Shown here: in pieces, positions 24,606 to 34,834 of the stretch | How positions within the stretch are numbered: the stretch's first letter is position 1 | Layout: every line of letters starts with the position of its first letter | Origin: Armatimonadota bacterium | Lineage (GTDB): Bacteria > Armatimonadota > Fimbriimonadia > Fimbriimonadales > Fimbriimonadaceae | Assembly (NCBI GenBank): GCA_016125185.1 | Contig: WGMG01000006.1 | Span: 1,116,001-1,180,000 of the forward strand | Length of the DNA stretch: 64,000 nt | Direction: 5' to 3' | The notes under the pieces: generated by a model | The model's input: only the letters and a program-made list of their open reading frames with translations | The model's database searches: none | What the model was told of the DNA's origin: nothing | Position numbers and translations under genes: made by a program

Positions 24606-25799
24606 GTTTAGGTTCTGGATCGCCTTGACCGGGTCCATCTTCGCCGCACGAGCGGCGGGAAGGATGCCGAAGAACATCCCTGTCAGTAGTCCAGATCCGA
24701 TCGTCCCTAGCACCGTCAACACCGTCACAATCGGATGAATTGGGCTGAACCGATCCAACAGCCGACAGACCAGAAAACTGAATCCGAGCCCAACCATCAC
24801 TCCAAAGAGGCTGATGAGGACGCTCTCGGTCATGAAGAGCCGAAAGATTGCGCCACGATTCGCCCCTGTCGCTTTTCGAATCCCTATCTCCGAAGTTCGC
24901 TCGCCCACGCTCAACAGCATCACATTCATGATCCCGATGCCGCCGATGAACAGCGAAATGCCGGTAAGGCCCACCAACAGCCATTGCAGGATGTCGGTAA
25001 ATCGGTAGACCACTTTCAGCAAATCCTTTTGGGTGAGAAGATCGAATTGGTCGTCATCCAGGTTCTTCCGAAGGGTGGCACGCATGGCGTTCAGAACCTT
25101 TTCTGGTTCAATACGAGGATCGAGTTGAACCAGTATGCGGTCGGTTTGGCTCGCGGGCTCCGCTTTATGAAGTCCAGCATAGGGAATGTAGATGAGGTTT
25201 TGGAAACTGCCGAACGACATCAAGCTGGATTCTTGCGATTGATCGTGGGTGACGCCCACGACCTCGTACTGCTTGCCGTTGATCTTGATCGCCTTGCCCA
25301 CTGCGTCCTCGGTAGGGAAGAGGCTTTGTTTGGCAAGGGAACCGATGACGCAGACCATCTTATCGTCGTCGACCGGCATCAGCAGGCGGCCCGCCGAGAG
25401 GTCGAATTTCTTGATCTGAAACCATTCCGGCGTGGTCGCAACCAGGAAACTCGACGCCAAACGGTCCTTGTAGTTAGCCCCGCCGCCCACAAACGTCCAA
25501 CACGCAACCTTCTGAACCCCTTCGAGCCCTCGCAGATTCTCCGCGTCGCGTTCCTTCAGGTAGCTCGCGCCGCCCAGATTGATATTGGGAAACCCGCCAC
25601 TAATCTTGGCCGGGATGACGATGATCGTATTAACGCCGATATCTTCGACTTGGTCGGTGAAGTCTTTCCGAACGCCGATGGCGATGCTGGCCAACAAAAC
25701 GGTGGCGATCGTCGCGGCCATCACTCCGCTTGAAGTCAGCAGCGCACGTTTCCAATTTTCGCGGATATTGGAAAGTGCCTCGCGTAACTCTTCGACCAT
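24603..25799 (-). CDS. MacB/FtsX-family ABC transporter permease
   Basis: This 398-residue permease has the MacB-type layout: one N-terminal helix (about 20-42), a large periplasmic MacB_PCD domain (about 45-270), and three C-terminal helices with the conserved FtsX segment GGIGIMNVMLLSVGERTSEI followed by GIRKATGA. Such permeases pair with an LolD/MacB-type ATPase and drive extracytoplasmic work such as lipoprotein or peptide export. No ATPase or membrane-fusion gene lies next to it in this window, so the partner is elsewhere. Confidence 0.9.
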   Translation of the reverse strand: MVEELREALSNIRENWKRALLTSSGVMAATIATVLLASIAIGVRKDFTDQVEDIGVNTIIVIPAKISGGFPNINLGGASYLKERDAENLRGLEGVQKVACWTFVGGGANYKDRLASSFLVATTPEWFQIKKFDLSAGRLLMPVDDDKMVCVIGSLAKQSLFPTEDAVGKAIKINGKQYEVVGVTHDQSQESSLMSFGSFQNLIYIPYAGLHKAEPASQTDRILVQLDPRIEPEKVLNAMRATLRKNLDDDQFDLLTQKDLLKVVYRFTDILQWLLVGLTGISLFIGGIGIMNVMLLSVGERTSEIGIRKATGANRGAIFRLFMTESVLISLFGVMVGLGFSFLVCRLLDRFSPIHPIVTVLTVLGTIGSGLLTGMFFGILPAARAAKMDPVKAIQNLN

Positions 25800-25850
25800 C
25801 GTCGATTGAATTCTACGGTAATTCGGCCGAGATGTTCTCTTTGCTTGGTC

Positions 25851-26099
25851 CTAAGCCAGAATCCCAAGGACTTCGTAGACCCATTCTTGGGGCCGATTCG
25901 TGTGGTAGCAAATCCAGGCTTCACCGTACGGCATCCAGGTTGCTTCGAACTTTCCTCTTCGCTCGCCCTTCTTCTTAATGTGCCAGTGGATGGATTCGGG
26001 GCAGGCCGAGAGAGCATATTCCTCGACCACCTCGCAACCAATCTCCTCAAGAATGACTCGGAGTTCGTCGGGCGTATATTTGAGAAACTGTTGGCGCAT
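25851..26099 (-). CDS. Conserved small protein of unknown function
   Basis: This 82-residue soluble protein starts MRQQFLKYTPDELRVILEEI and is rich in aromatic residues (ATWMPYGEAWICYHTNRPQ). No family was recognised. The ATG at 26099 is chosen because AGGAA lies 6 nt upstream; a longer form from 26120 would lose this. A longer overlapping frame in the same stretch has Arg/Ser-rich, non-protein-like composition and is rejected. Confidence 0.6.
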   Translation of the reverse strand: MRQQFLKYTPDELRVILEEIGCEVVEEYALSACPESIHWHIKKKGERRGKFEATWMPYGEAWICYHTNRPQEWVYEVLGILA

Positions 26100-26200
26100 G
26101 TTTGTTCCTGCCAGGACCAAGGTAGTCCACCGATATAAATCGGTTCGATTCGCTCAGAAATTGACGCCAGATTATCAATTTTGGCTATCAACTGGGGGAA

Positions 26201-27505
26201 TTACGGGGCTAGCGCGGCGGCTTCCTTGCTCTTGATCGGACTCTTACCGTGTTCGATCCAATAATCGAACTCTTCCGGGAATTGTCGGATGAACGCCTTG
26301 ACCGGCCACGCGGCGGCATCGCCAAGGGCACAGAACGAGCGTCCTTCGATCTGGTTGGCGATATCGACCAACAGCTCTTTGTCTCCTGGTTGACCATTGC
26401 CCGCCACAATCCGGTCGAGAATCTGAATCATCCACCGGGTGCCTTCTCGGCAAGGTGTACACTTGCCGCACGATTCGTTAGCATAGAACTGCGCCGTGCG
26501 CCAGCAGAGCATCACCATGTCCGTGTGCTCATTGAAGAACATGCAGCCGCCTGAGCCGACCATCGACTTGGCCTCCATCATCTCCTCGTATCCGATGATC
26601 GCCGTTTCGATCGCGTCCGGCTTGATGACCGGCATGGACGATCCGCCGGGAATACAGGCCTTGATCTTGCCGCCACGAATTCCACCGGCAAGTTCCAAAA
26701 GCTCTCGGAGCGGAGTACCGAATTCGATCTCAAAGTTGCCGGGCTTGTTCACATGGCCGCTAACCGAGAAAATCTTGGTGCCACGGCTATTCTTCGTCCC
26801 TGCGCCAAGCGTGGCATACCATTCGCCACCCCGCTTGATGATGTGCGGTGCACAGCAGTACGTTTCGACGTTGTTGATCAGCGTTGGCTTCTCCCAAACG
26901 CCGCTTACCGTCGGAAGAGGAGCGTGTGGGAACTTCAGCCGCGGCATCCCACGCTCACCCATCAGCGACGACATCAGGGCGCTCTCTTCGCCACACTCAT
27001 ACGATCCCGCCCCGAGGTGGATGTGCAGATCGAACGAGAAATCTGTGCCAAGAATATTTTTGCCCAGTAGATTGTTGGCGTAAGCCTCATCGATTGCGCG
27101 TCGCAGGGCTCGTGCGCCGTCGATGAATTCACCACGAATGTAGACGTAGCCGACGTCGCCCTGAGTGGCGTACCCGGCAATCGTCATGCCCTCGACCAGC
27201 AAAAACGGGCAGGTTTCGAGGAGTTGTTTGTCCTTAAACGTCCCCGGCTCGCCTTCATCCGCATTGCACAGAATGTAGTGAGGACTGCGCTTTTCCTTGG
27301 GCAAACCATTCCACTTGATCCAGCTAGGGAAGCCGGCACCGCCGCGCCCTCGCAAGCCAGAGGTCTTTACTTCGTCAATAACGGCCTGGCGCTCCATTTT
27401 CAGAGCCTTTACCAAGCCTTCATAACCGCCCTTGGACTTGTAGCCTTTTAGCGTCTTGTAGGTGGGATCGTCGGTGTGTTCGAAAAGCAGTTTATATTCG
27501 GCCAT
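26201..27505 (-). CDS. nuoF: NADH-quinone oxidoreductase subunit F
   Basis: NuoF is the NADH- and FMN-binding subunit of respiratory complex I. The 434-residue protein has the Gly-rich NADH/FMN segment SGLRGRGGAGFPSW (about 50-63), CNADEGEPGTFKD, FMN-contacting YICGEESALMSSLMG-like sequence (here YECGEESALMSSLMGERG) and the 4Fe-4S cluster motif CGKCTPCREG plus a downstream Cys in SFCALGDAA. AGGAGG lies 8 nt upstream of the ATG. nuoE lies 13 nt upstream on the same strand; the other complex I genes are not in the window. Confidence 0.96.
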   Translation of the reverse strand: MAEYKLLFEHTDDPTYKTLKGYKSKGGYEGLVKALKMERQAVIDEVKTSGLRGRGGAGFPSWIKWNGLPKEKRSPHYILCNADEGEPGTFKDKQLLETCPFLLVEGMTIAGYATQGDVGYVYIRGEFIDGARALRRAIDEAYANNLLGKNILGTDFSFDLHIHLGAGSYECGEESALMSSLMGERGMPRLKFPHAPLPTVSGVWEKPTLINNVETYCCAPHIIKRGGEWYATLGAGTKNSRGTKIFSVSGHVNKPGNFEIEFGTPLRELLELAGGIRGGKIKACIPGGSSMPVIKPDAIETAIIGYEEMMEAKSMVGSGGCMFFNEHTDMVMLCWRTAQFYANESCGKCTPCREGTRWMIQILDRIVAGNGQPGDKELLVDIANQIEGRSFCALGDAAAWPVKAFIRQFPEEFDYWIEHGKSPIKSKEAAALAP

Positions 27506-27518
27506 GGTTCGATTCCTC

Positions 27519-28148
27519 CTAAGCGAGCGTCCCCTTACGCTCGGTTTCCATCAGTTGGACTTGCACGATCTGGTCGGCCATCTTGATGACCGTGTTTTCC
27601 TCGCTGTTGCGAAGCTTTTCGAGCAGGTCGTCGATGTACTTTTCGTCGACTGGCCCGTGGTAGTTATCGCCCACCTGCACCACCGGTGCGCGGTCGCAAG
27701 CGTTTAGGCATTCAACCTCTTCCAGCATAAACATGCCGTCCGGCGTCGTCTCCTTGTTGCCGATCCCCAGCTTCTTCGACACGTAGTCGCGAACCCGAAA
27801 AGCGCCGTTGAAGTGGCACGAAAGGCAAGTGCAAACCTCGATCTTGTGGCGACCCGGGTGATGCTGGGTGTTGTACATCGAATAGAACGTAGCCACGCCC
27901 TGAACCTCGGCCGCGCTTCTTTTCAGGCGGTAGGCGACCTCGGCGATGGCGGCATCGGTCAGCATTCCGCCGTACTCTCTCTGAGCGATCCAGAGACCCG
28001 GCAAAATGCACGCCTTCCAGTTTGGATAGTGGGTCTTGAGGGCGTCAAGCTCGGCAATGGCCTGCTCGCTAAATTGGAGTTCGAGATCTTCGGCTCGGGG
28101 CGGCATCGGACGCTCGTTTGGACTGCCGATTTGAAGGAGATCGCTCAC
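27519..28148 (-). CDS. nuoE: NADH-quinone oxidoreductase subunit E
   Basis: NuoE is the thioredoxin-fold 2Fe-2S subunit of complex I that sits next to NuoF. The 209-residue protein has the cluster ligands Cys106 and Cys111 (EVCTCLSC) and Cys147 and Cys151 (VECLNACD), preceded by the helical GMLTDAAIAEVAYRL and TFYSMYN segments. It is somewhat longer than usual (about 165-180) because of an N-terminal extension (residues 1-28) and a C-terminal tail after LLEKLRN. The start is a GTG with TAACCT ending 7 nt before it. Confidence 0.95.
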   Translation of the reverse strand: MSDLLQIGSPNERPMPPRAEDLELQFSEQAIAELDALKTHYPNWKACILPGLWIAQREYGGMLTDAAIAEVAYRLKRSAAEVQGVATFYSMYNTQHHPGRHKIEVCTCLSCHFNGAFRVRDYVSKKLGIGNKETTPDGMFMLEEVECLNACDRAPVVQVGDNYHGPVDEKYIDDLLEKLRNSEENTVIKMADQIVQVQLMETERKGTLA

Positions 28149-28155
28149 AAGCTGT

Positions 28156-28161
28156 AGGTTA
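28156..28161 (-). promoter_or_regulatory. -10 element, leaderless geometry
   Basis: TAACCT on the minus strand ends 7 nt before the nuoE GTG. The divergent gene at 28186 has TATACT at 28170-28175 on the plus strand. Confidence 0.35.
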
Positions 28162-28185
28162 CCCGGGGTTATACTTATCCGATCA

Positions 28186-28649
28186 ATGAAATCGTGTCCC
28201 CGATGCGGCAGACAGAACGAGGACGACGTCCGATTCTGCGGTCGTTGCGGTCTCGATTTGGTCGAATACGAACAGCATCAGGCTCGTCCGGCAACCGAGG
28301 ATACGATGTACTGCTACCGCCACCCGAAGGAGGCGACGAATCTCAGCTGTGGTCGATGTGGCAAGCCGATTTGTACAAAGTGTGCGGTCATTGGGCCGGC
28401 GGGACCAAGATGTCCCGACTGCGCAAAGCAAAACGTCACGGTGCGACCCGCGGCGGTGATTCATGAAGCCAAGCGCGCGGTGACCGGAATCGGGAGGCTT
28501 GGCCCGTACGGAATCTATATTGTGGTTCTCATCGCCATCAGCGCCCTTGGCGCGTTGCGCGGGTGCGCTTGCAACACCCAGCACGGCAGGATTCCCCAAG
28601 AATATTCTCGCCCGGACCAAGACGATGGCCCGAGCGAGACGAGGTCGAT

Positions 28650-28653
<4 letters not shown>
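28186..28653 (+). CDS. Zinc-ribbon and B-box zinc finger membrane protein
   Basis: This 155-residue protein has two metal-binding modules and one membrane helix. An N-terminal zinc ribbon (CPRCGRQNEDDVRFCGRCG, residues 4-22) is followed by a B-box-like finger (CYRHP, CGRCGKPICTKC, CPDC; about 43-80) and a hydrophobic segment IYIVVLIAISALGAL (about 110-124). Bacterial B-box-type fingers of this kind occur in rhomboid-associated and membrane proteins of unknown role. The last 30 residues are polar. Cytoplasmic fingers on a membrane anchor suggest protein-protein contact; no more can be said. Confidence 0.75.
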
Positions 28654-29732
<1,079 letters not shown>

Positions 29733-29739
29733 ACCGGAA

Positions 29740-29745
29740 ATCATA
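29740..29745 (-). promoter_or_regulatory. -10 element, leaderless geometry
   Basis: TATGAT on the minus strand ends 7 nt before the ATG at 29732, placing transcription start on or next to the start codon. Confidence 0.5.
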
Positions 29746-29963
29746 CAACTTTTACGGGTCGTTTCGTTCCTAGGCCAATCTGTTCTTACGTTGATCCTAG
29801 CCCGTAGAGCTTGCCTTTCTTTTAACATTAAACGATCTATTGGGCTATGGTATTTACTCGACTCATCGATTCGCCAAGAAACTTGCCCAAATCTTGAAAA
29901 AATGTGTAACCGATGTCTATTTTGAACTTCTGTATCATTGGACGAAATTCCTCAAGTGAATTA

Positions 29964-30013
29964 GTTCTCCTACAATCCCTCGCCCCGCCTGAACTCCGGG
30001 GCGACTTTTTTTT
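29964..30013 (+). repeat. Promoter-hairpin repeat, copy 1
   Basis: A conserved core containing TACAATCCCTC is followed by the hairpin CGCCCCG (29981-29987) and CGGGGCG (29997-30003), then a run of Ts. The TACAAT could be a -10 element and the hairpin plus T-run a terminator. A near-identical core recurs about 153 bp downstream. Confidence 0.65.
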
Positions 30014-30116
30014 GCATATTAGATGATGGAGAGATGAAATTCATGCAATCTTTGAAGCCGAAACAGGGTCATCAGCGTTATACAAAATGTAAGGCGCGTT
30101 TTCATCACTGTGACGC

Positions 30117-30163
30117 GTTCTTCTACAATCCCTCGCGCCCCGTCTGAACTCCGGGGCGTTTTA
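30117..30163 (+). repeat. Promoter-hairpin repeat, copy 2
   Basis: TACAATCCCTC (from 30124), then CGCCCCG (30136-30142) and CGGGGCG (30152-30158) with GTCTGAACTC in the loop, then TTTTACTT. It differs from copy 1 by a few substitutions and a 2-nt insertion. Confidence 0.65.
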
Positions 30164-30305
30164 CTTGACCAGAGAAGCCCTAGCGACCTAAAAGGCGGTC
30201 AAATATAATCGTTCCGATAATCTTTATTATGACTGTTTTCGATTTGGATGCCGGGAGAATCTCCTGAATATGGGGCTTGGCAACAAGAAACCACGTCCCT
30301 ACCTG

Positions 30306-30311
30306 TATAAT
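30306..30311 (+). promoter_or_regulatory. -10 element, leaderless geometry
   Basis: A perfect TATAAT ends 7 nt before the ATG at 30319. No good -35 box at 16-18 bp. Confidence 0.5.
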
Positions 30312-30318
30312 GCCCACA

Positions 30319-33300
30319 ATGTCGGCGGCATCACCGAGCCCTCAAATGTCTCGATTCAGGCGGCTTGGCCCGCGAGGATTATTTGCTTCCAGCCTGATGC
30401 TCGCGTTTTGGGGCGTGCAGGCCGTCCCTGGACCGATCCACCAGGATTCCTCCAAGCAGATGTCCAAAGACATGGAGGCGCTGTTCGAGTCGAAGGTTCG
30501 GCCCACGATTCAGACCAAATGCTACGGATGCCACGGTCCTAAACAGCAAATCGCCGATCTCCGGCTCGATAAGCCGTTGACGCCGGCCGAGGCCAAGCTC
30601 GTCGCCGAAGCCATTTCTTACACCGGCGATACCAAAATGCCGCCATCCGGCAAACTGCCGGTCGACGAACTTGCCGCCGTTCAAGCTTGGGCGAAGGCGG
30701 GTGCTCCTTGGCCCTCGACCAAAGCACCAGAGAAACCCAAAGGCAAATTCTGGGCGTTCGTTTCGCCAACCACGCCACCTCTGCCAACCGTGAAGGCAAA
30801 ATGGTGGGCGCAAAACCCAATCGACACCTTCGTCCTTGCCAAATTGGAAGAACACGGCCTCAAGCCGGCACCACCCGCCGACCGCCGAACCTTGATTCGG
30901 CGTGCGACCTTCGATCTCACCGGCCTTCCCCCAACGCCTAAAGAGATCGACGATTTTCTCAAGGATCAGCAACCAAACGCCTTCGAGCGAGTCATCGACC
31001 GGCTCATGGCCAGCCCAGCGTACGGTGAGCGATGGGGCCGCCATTGGCTCGACGTCGCCCGCTACGCCGATTCCAACGGTCTCGACGAGAATCTTGTCTA
31101 TCCCAACGCCTGGCGCTACCGAGACTGGGTGATCAGCGCCCTGAATGCCGACATGCCGGTCGATCGTTTTTTCCAGGAGCAGCTAGCCGGAGACCTGATG
31201 CCCAACACAGGTGACGACGGCATCGTCGCAACCGGATTCCTTTCTCTGGGCGGGAAAATGCTCGCCGAGGACGACCCGGTGAAGCAGGAGATGGACATCA
31301 TCGACGAGCAGGTGGACACCACCAGTAAGACGTTTATGGCGCTGACCGTCGGATGCGCTCGGTGTCACGACCACAAATTCGATCCCATTTCGGCCCACGA
31401 CTATTACGCCCTCGCCGGAATCTTCAAGTCCACCCGAACCATGCTCAATTTCAAAGTCGTTGCCGAATGGAACGAGCGAATGATCGGTCCGAAAGACGAG
31501 CAAGAGAAACTAACCAAGATTCAAGGCGAAATCAAAACCAAGAATGACGAAGCCACCAAAGAGCGAAAAGCGGCGAGCGAGGAACTTCTCAAGGCGTTGA
31601 ACCCCCGAACAAGCGACTACGAAAAGGCGGCCCGGACCTACCTCGAGGGTCAAAAGCGCCAAGTGACCCTTAATCCAGTCATCTCGACACCCGACGGTAA
31701 AGCCCCATCAGAGGCGATCGTCCATGAGGCCGAGGACTTCACGTCTGGCAACGTAAAGAAGGACTTCGACGGTTTTGGAAAGGGCATCGGCGTGTTGGTC
31801 AACATCGGCAACTTCCCTAACCGAACGGACTACGAAATCAACGTGCCGTCGGCGGGCACCTACCAACTCGATCTCCGCTACGCGGCGGGAGACGCTCGCC
31901 CGATTCGCGTCTATGCCAATGACGCGCTCGTCCTTTCGGAAGCCGCGGGCAAAGTCACCGGTGGATTCCAGCCCCAGCACCAGCAATGGCAGGCTGAGGG
32001 GATCATCCTCCTGAAAGCCGGCATCAACACCATTCGATTTGAGCGCGAAAGCTACTTTCCTCACATCGACAAATTCCTGCTGATCACCCGACCAGGCATG
32101 AGGCCAACCGAAAACCTTGGCACGCTGGCCAAGCAAAACGGCCTTATCCCCGAGTTGGTGAAAGCCGTTGCCGACAAGATCACTAACGGAGCTGAGGTCA
32201 AAATCGAGCTTCCTGAAGACCCCGATCACCTCTTCCCTGCTCCGGTCCAAGCGAGTTTGAAGGAGCTGAAAGGTGAAGTTGACGCGCTCGAAAAGTCAAA
32301 GCCCAATGTTCCGCTAGCAATGGCTGTTGGCGAAGGCAAGCCGACCGACCTCAAGCTCCACATCCGCGGCAACTATCTCACCCTCGGCGAGGACTGCCCC
32401 CGTCGCTTCCCTACCGTCGTCTCCGAGCCGAACCAGCCCGCTATTCCAACCGGCCACAGTGGACGTCTGGAACTGGCGCAATGGCTGACCAGCCCCAAGA
32501 ATCCGTTGACCGCTCGCGTGTTCGTGAACCGAGTTTGGCGGTGGAAATTCGGCCGAGGCATCGTCGGTTCGGTGGATAATTTCGGCGCCCTTGGCGACCT
32601 CCCCACCCATCCCGAGCTGCTCGATTGGCTGGCGACGACCTTTGTGAACGAGGACAAGTGGAGCCTGAAGAAGCTCCAAAAGCGGCTAATGCTCACGAAC
32701 ACGTACATCATGAGCGGCCAGTACGATGCCAAATCCGCCGAAATCGACCTCGACAACCACTTCCTCTGGCGATTCCCACGTCAACGATTGGAAGCCGAAG
32801 AAATTCGCGACAGCATTCTCGCCGTGGCCGGAACCCTCGACCGCAAGATGGGCGGAACTGAGATGAGCTTCAAGCCTCGCGCCTACGTGACGAGCACCGA
32901 AAGTTCGAACCCGCTCAAGTACGACAGCCCCCGACGCGCCATCTACCTGCCCGTCATCCGCGCCGCCGTCTACGACGTCTACACCGCGTTCGATTTTGGC
33001 GATCCGACCGTCATGAACGGAGACCGGTCCAGCACAACCGTCGCCCCGCAGGCGCTGTTCATGCTCAACAGCCCGCTCGTGCTCAGCGCCACCAAAACGC
33101 AAGCCGAGAAGCTGATGCAAGAGCCGGGACTGACCGATGCCGACCGCGTGAAGGAGTTGTACGTCCGTTGCTATGCTCGTACGGCATCCGACTCCGAAGT
33201 CGCTCGCGCCCTCGATTTTCTCAACAAATTCGAATCCGCCTACGCCCAAGCCAAGGACCCCAAGCTGAGCGCTTGGCAGAGCCTTTGCAAATCCATCATT

Positions 33301-33330
33301 GCCGCCAACGAGTTTATCTATGTGGAATAA
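30319..33330 (+). CDS. Planctomycete-type cytochrome c, DUF1549 and DUF1553 domain protein
   Basis: This 1003-residue exported protein starts at the ATG immediately after TATAAT. Domain order: N-terminal hydrophobic export segment (RGLFASSLMLAFWGVQA), a PSCyt1-type heme-binding domain with CYGCH near residues 68-72, a DUF1549 domain (PIDTFVLAKLEEHGLKPAPP, then AYGERWGRHWLDVARYADSNG, with a second CARCHDHKFDP), a carbohydrate-binding-like beta domain (about residues 480-600), and DUF1553 at the C-terminus (NPLTARVFVNRVWRWKFGRG, then RLEAEEIRDSILAVAGTLD). This architecture is abundant in planctomycetes and allied phyla and always found with DUF1501 proteins; its biochemical role is not established. 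It is coupled to the DUF1501 gene by an 11-nt overlap. Confidence 0.93.
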   Translation: MSAASPSPQMSRFRRLGPRGLFASSLMLAFWGVQAVPGPIHQDSSKQMSKDMEALFESKVRPTIQTKCYGCHGPKQQIADLRLDKPLTPAEAKLVAEAISYTGDTKMPPSGKLPVDELAAVQAWAKAGAPWPSTKAPEKPKGKFWAFVSPTTPPLPTVKAKWWAQNPIDTFVLAKLEEHGLKPAPPADRRTLIRRATFDLTGLPPTPKEIDDFLKDQQPNAFERVIDRLMASPAYGERWGRHWLDVARYADSNGLDENLVYPNAWRYRDWVISALNADMPVDRFFQEQLAGDLMPNTGDDGIVATGFLSLGGKMLAEDDPVKQEMDIIDEQVDTTSKTFMALTVGCARCHDHKFDPISAHDYYALAGIFKSTRTMLNFKVVAEWNERMIGPKDEQEKLTKIQGEIKTKNDEATKERKAASEELLKALNPRTSDYEKAARTYLEGQKRQVTLNPVISTPDGKAPSEAIVHEAEDFTSGNVKKDFDGFGKGIGVLVNIGNFPNRTDYEINVPSAGTYQLDLRYAAGDARPIRVYANDALVLSEAAGKVTGGFQPQHQQWQAEGIILLKAGINTIRFERESYFPHIDKFLLITRPGMRPTENLGTLAKQNGLIPELVKAVADKITNGAEVKIELPEDPDHLFPAPVQASLKELKGEVDALEKSKPNVPLAMAVGEGKPTDLKLHIRGNYLTLGEDCPRRFPTVVSEPNQPAIPTGHSGRLELAQWLTSPKNPLTARVFVNRVWRWKFGRGIVGSVDNFGALGDLPTHPELLDWLATTFVNEDKWSLKKLQKRLMLTNTYIMSGQYDAKSAEIDLDNHFLWRFPRQRLEAEEIRDSILAVAGTLDRKMGGTEMSFKPRAYVTSTESSNPLKYDSPRRAIYLPVIRAAVYDVYTAFDFGDPTVMNGDRSSTTVAPQALFMLNSPLVLSATKTQAEKLMQEPGLTDADRVKELYVRCYARTASDSEVARALDFLNKFESAYAQAKDPKLSAWQSLCKSIIAANEFIYVE

Positions 33331-34735
33331 GGAATTCATCTCCCGCCGCGACCTCCTCAAGGCCAGTGCCCTTGGGTTTGGAAACTTGGCGTTTCTTAGC
33401 CTCCTTGCGGATCAAGCATTCGCCCAGCAAGCGTTTGCCGATCCGAAAAATCCACTCGCTCCGAAGCCGCCAATGTTCCCTGCCAAGGCGAAGCGCGTGA
33501 TCTTCGTCTTCTTGCACGGTGGCCCCAGTCAGGTGGACACTTTCGACCCTAAGCCGCTTCTCACGCGTGACCACGGCAAGCCGTTTACCGGCGAGATGCC
33601 CCGAATCGTGTCCAGCCCAACCGGAAATCTGCTGAAGAGCCCCTGGGAATTCAAGCACTATGGTGAAAGCGGAATCGAAGTCAGCGACCTCTTTCCGCAC
33701 GTGGGATCGTGTGTGGACGATCTCTGTTTCATTAACTCCATGTACGGCTCCAATTCGCGCCACGGCGGGGCTCTACTGGAGCTTCACACCGGAAGCGACA
33801 CGTTTGTCCGTCCTTCGATGGGCTCTTGGGTCACCTATGGCCTCGGCACCGAAAACCAAAACCTGCCCGGCTTTTTGACGATCTGCCCCACTCTCAGCCA
33901 TGGCGGCGTTAACAACTGGAGTTCAGCCTTCCTGCCCGCCTACACGCAAGGGACGCCGATTGGCAACGCCAGCATCGACGCAGCGATGGCCAAGATTCCG
34001 TTCATCCAGAACAAGGAGACGCCGGTCGACGCCCAAAAGCTCGAACTGGAACTCCTCGAAACCCTCAGCCGCGACCAGATGGCGCACCAGGGCCCCGATC
34101 CCGCCCTTGAAGGCAGAATCAGTTCGTTCGAACTCGCCTTCCGCATGCAAATGGCCGCTCCCGAGATTCAAGAGATCACCGACGAGACCGAAGAGACCAA
34201 GAAGCTCTATGGCCTTGATGAGCCCAAAACGCGGAACTTTGGCCACCAATGTCTGCTTGCCCGGCGGTTCTCTGAGAAAGGTGTGCGCTTTGTCCAGGTC
34301 ACTCACTCCTACAAGTGGGACCAGCACAGCGACCTTCGGCGCGATCACGCCAGCAACGCCATGGAGGTCGATAAGCCGATCGCGGGCTTGATCAAAGACC
34401 TCAAGGCGAGAGGAATGCTCAAGGACACGCTGGTCATCATCAGCGGCGAATTTGGCCGAACGCCGGTGGCCCAAGGCGACGATGGGCGCGACCACAACCC
34501 GCACGGATTCACGACCATCCTCGCCGGTGGCGGCGTCAAAGCCGGATTCAAATACGGTGCGACGGACGATTACGGCTTCTTCTCGGTCCAAGATAAGTGC
34601 CACATCCACGACCTACACGCGACCATGCTTCACCTGTTGGGCATCGATCACACCAAGCTGACCTACTTCCATGGCGGTCGAAACTACCGCCTTACGGACG
34701 TCCACGGTGAAATTGCCACCGGCATCATCGCTTAG
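33320..34735 (+). CDS. DUF1501 domain-containing, Tat-exported protein
   Basis: This 471-residue protein has a twin-arginine signal (SRRDLLKASALGFGNLAFLS) and a DUF1501 domain in the alkaline-phosphatase/sulfatase fold: VIFVFLHGGPSQVDTFDPKP, then GSNSRHGGALLELHTGS and VIISGEFGRTPVAQGDDGRD with HNPHGF. The start ATG lies within the end of the preceding DUF1549/DUF1553 gene (ATGTGGAATAA), typical for this partner pair. DUF1501 proteins are presumed hydrolases acting outside the cytoplasm on a partner's substrate, but no activity has been assigned with confidence. Confidence 0.93.
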   Translation: MWNKEFISRRDLLKASALGFGNLAFLSLLADQAFAQQAFADPKNPLAPKPPMFPAKAKRVIFVFLHGGPSQVDTFDPKPLLTRDHGKPFTGEMPRIVSSPTGNLLKSPWEFKHYGESGIEVSDLFPHVGSCVDDLCFINSMYGSNSRHGGALLELHTGSDTFVRPSMGSWVTYGLGTENQNLPGFLTICPTLSHGGVNNWSSAFLPAYTQGTPIGNASIDAAMAKIPFIQNKETPVDAQKLELELLETLSRDQMAHQGPDPALEGRISSFELAFRMQMAAPEIQEITDETEETKKLYGLDEPKTRNFGHQCLLARRFSEKGVRFVQVTHSYKWDQHSDLRRDHASNAMEVDKPIAGLIKDLKARGMLKDTLVIISGEFGRTPVAQGDDGRDHNPHGFTTILAGGGVKAGFKYGATDDYGFFSVQDKCHIHDLHATMLHLLGIDHTKLTYFHGGRNYRLTDVHGEIATGIIA

Positions 34736-34802
34736 AGGAAAAGTTGGGCGAACAATCGATGGATTCCTGCGTATGAACCGCTAGGACCTCAAAATCCGCT
34801 TC

Positions 34803-34834
34803 AAAAAATAGAAGACCCCGGGGGCAACCGGGGT
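34803..34834 (-). terminator. Rho-independent terminator of the candidate ncRNA
   Basis: ACCCCGG and CCGGGGT pair around a 6-nt loop; on the minus strand the stem is followed by a T-rich tract (34803-34814). Confidence 0.7.

Larger units (their letters stand above)
29746..30305. other. 560-bp intergenic region with a duplicated promoter-hairpin unit
   Basis: No convincing gene was found between the TlpA-like gene and the DUF1549 gene. The region contains the two repeat units annotated separately at 29964 and 30117. A 37-codon frame from 30034 (preceded by GGAGAG) has no recognisable product and is not called. Confidence 0.6.

Noticed and set aside
25736-26191. 151-codon minus-strand frame overlapping the small gene at 25851-26099
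   Set aside because: The other frame has balanced amino-acid composition, AGGAA before its ATG and fewer Arg/Ser runs, so only that one is accepted.
30034-30147. 37-codon frame starting MKFMQSLKPKQGHQRY between the promoter-hairpin repeats
   Set aside because: GGAGAG precedes the ATG, but the frame ends inside the hairpin of repeat copy 2, is not shared in frame with copy 1 and has no recognisable product.
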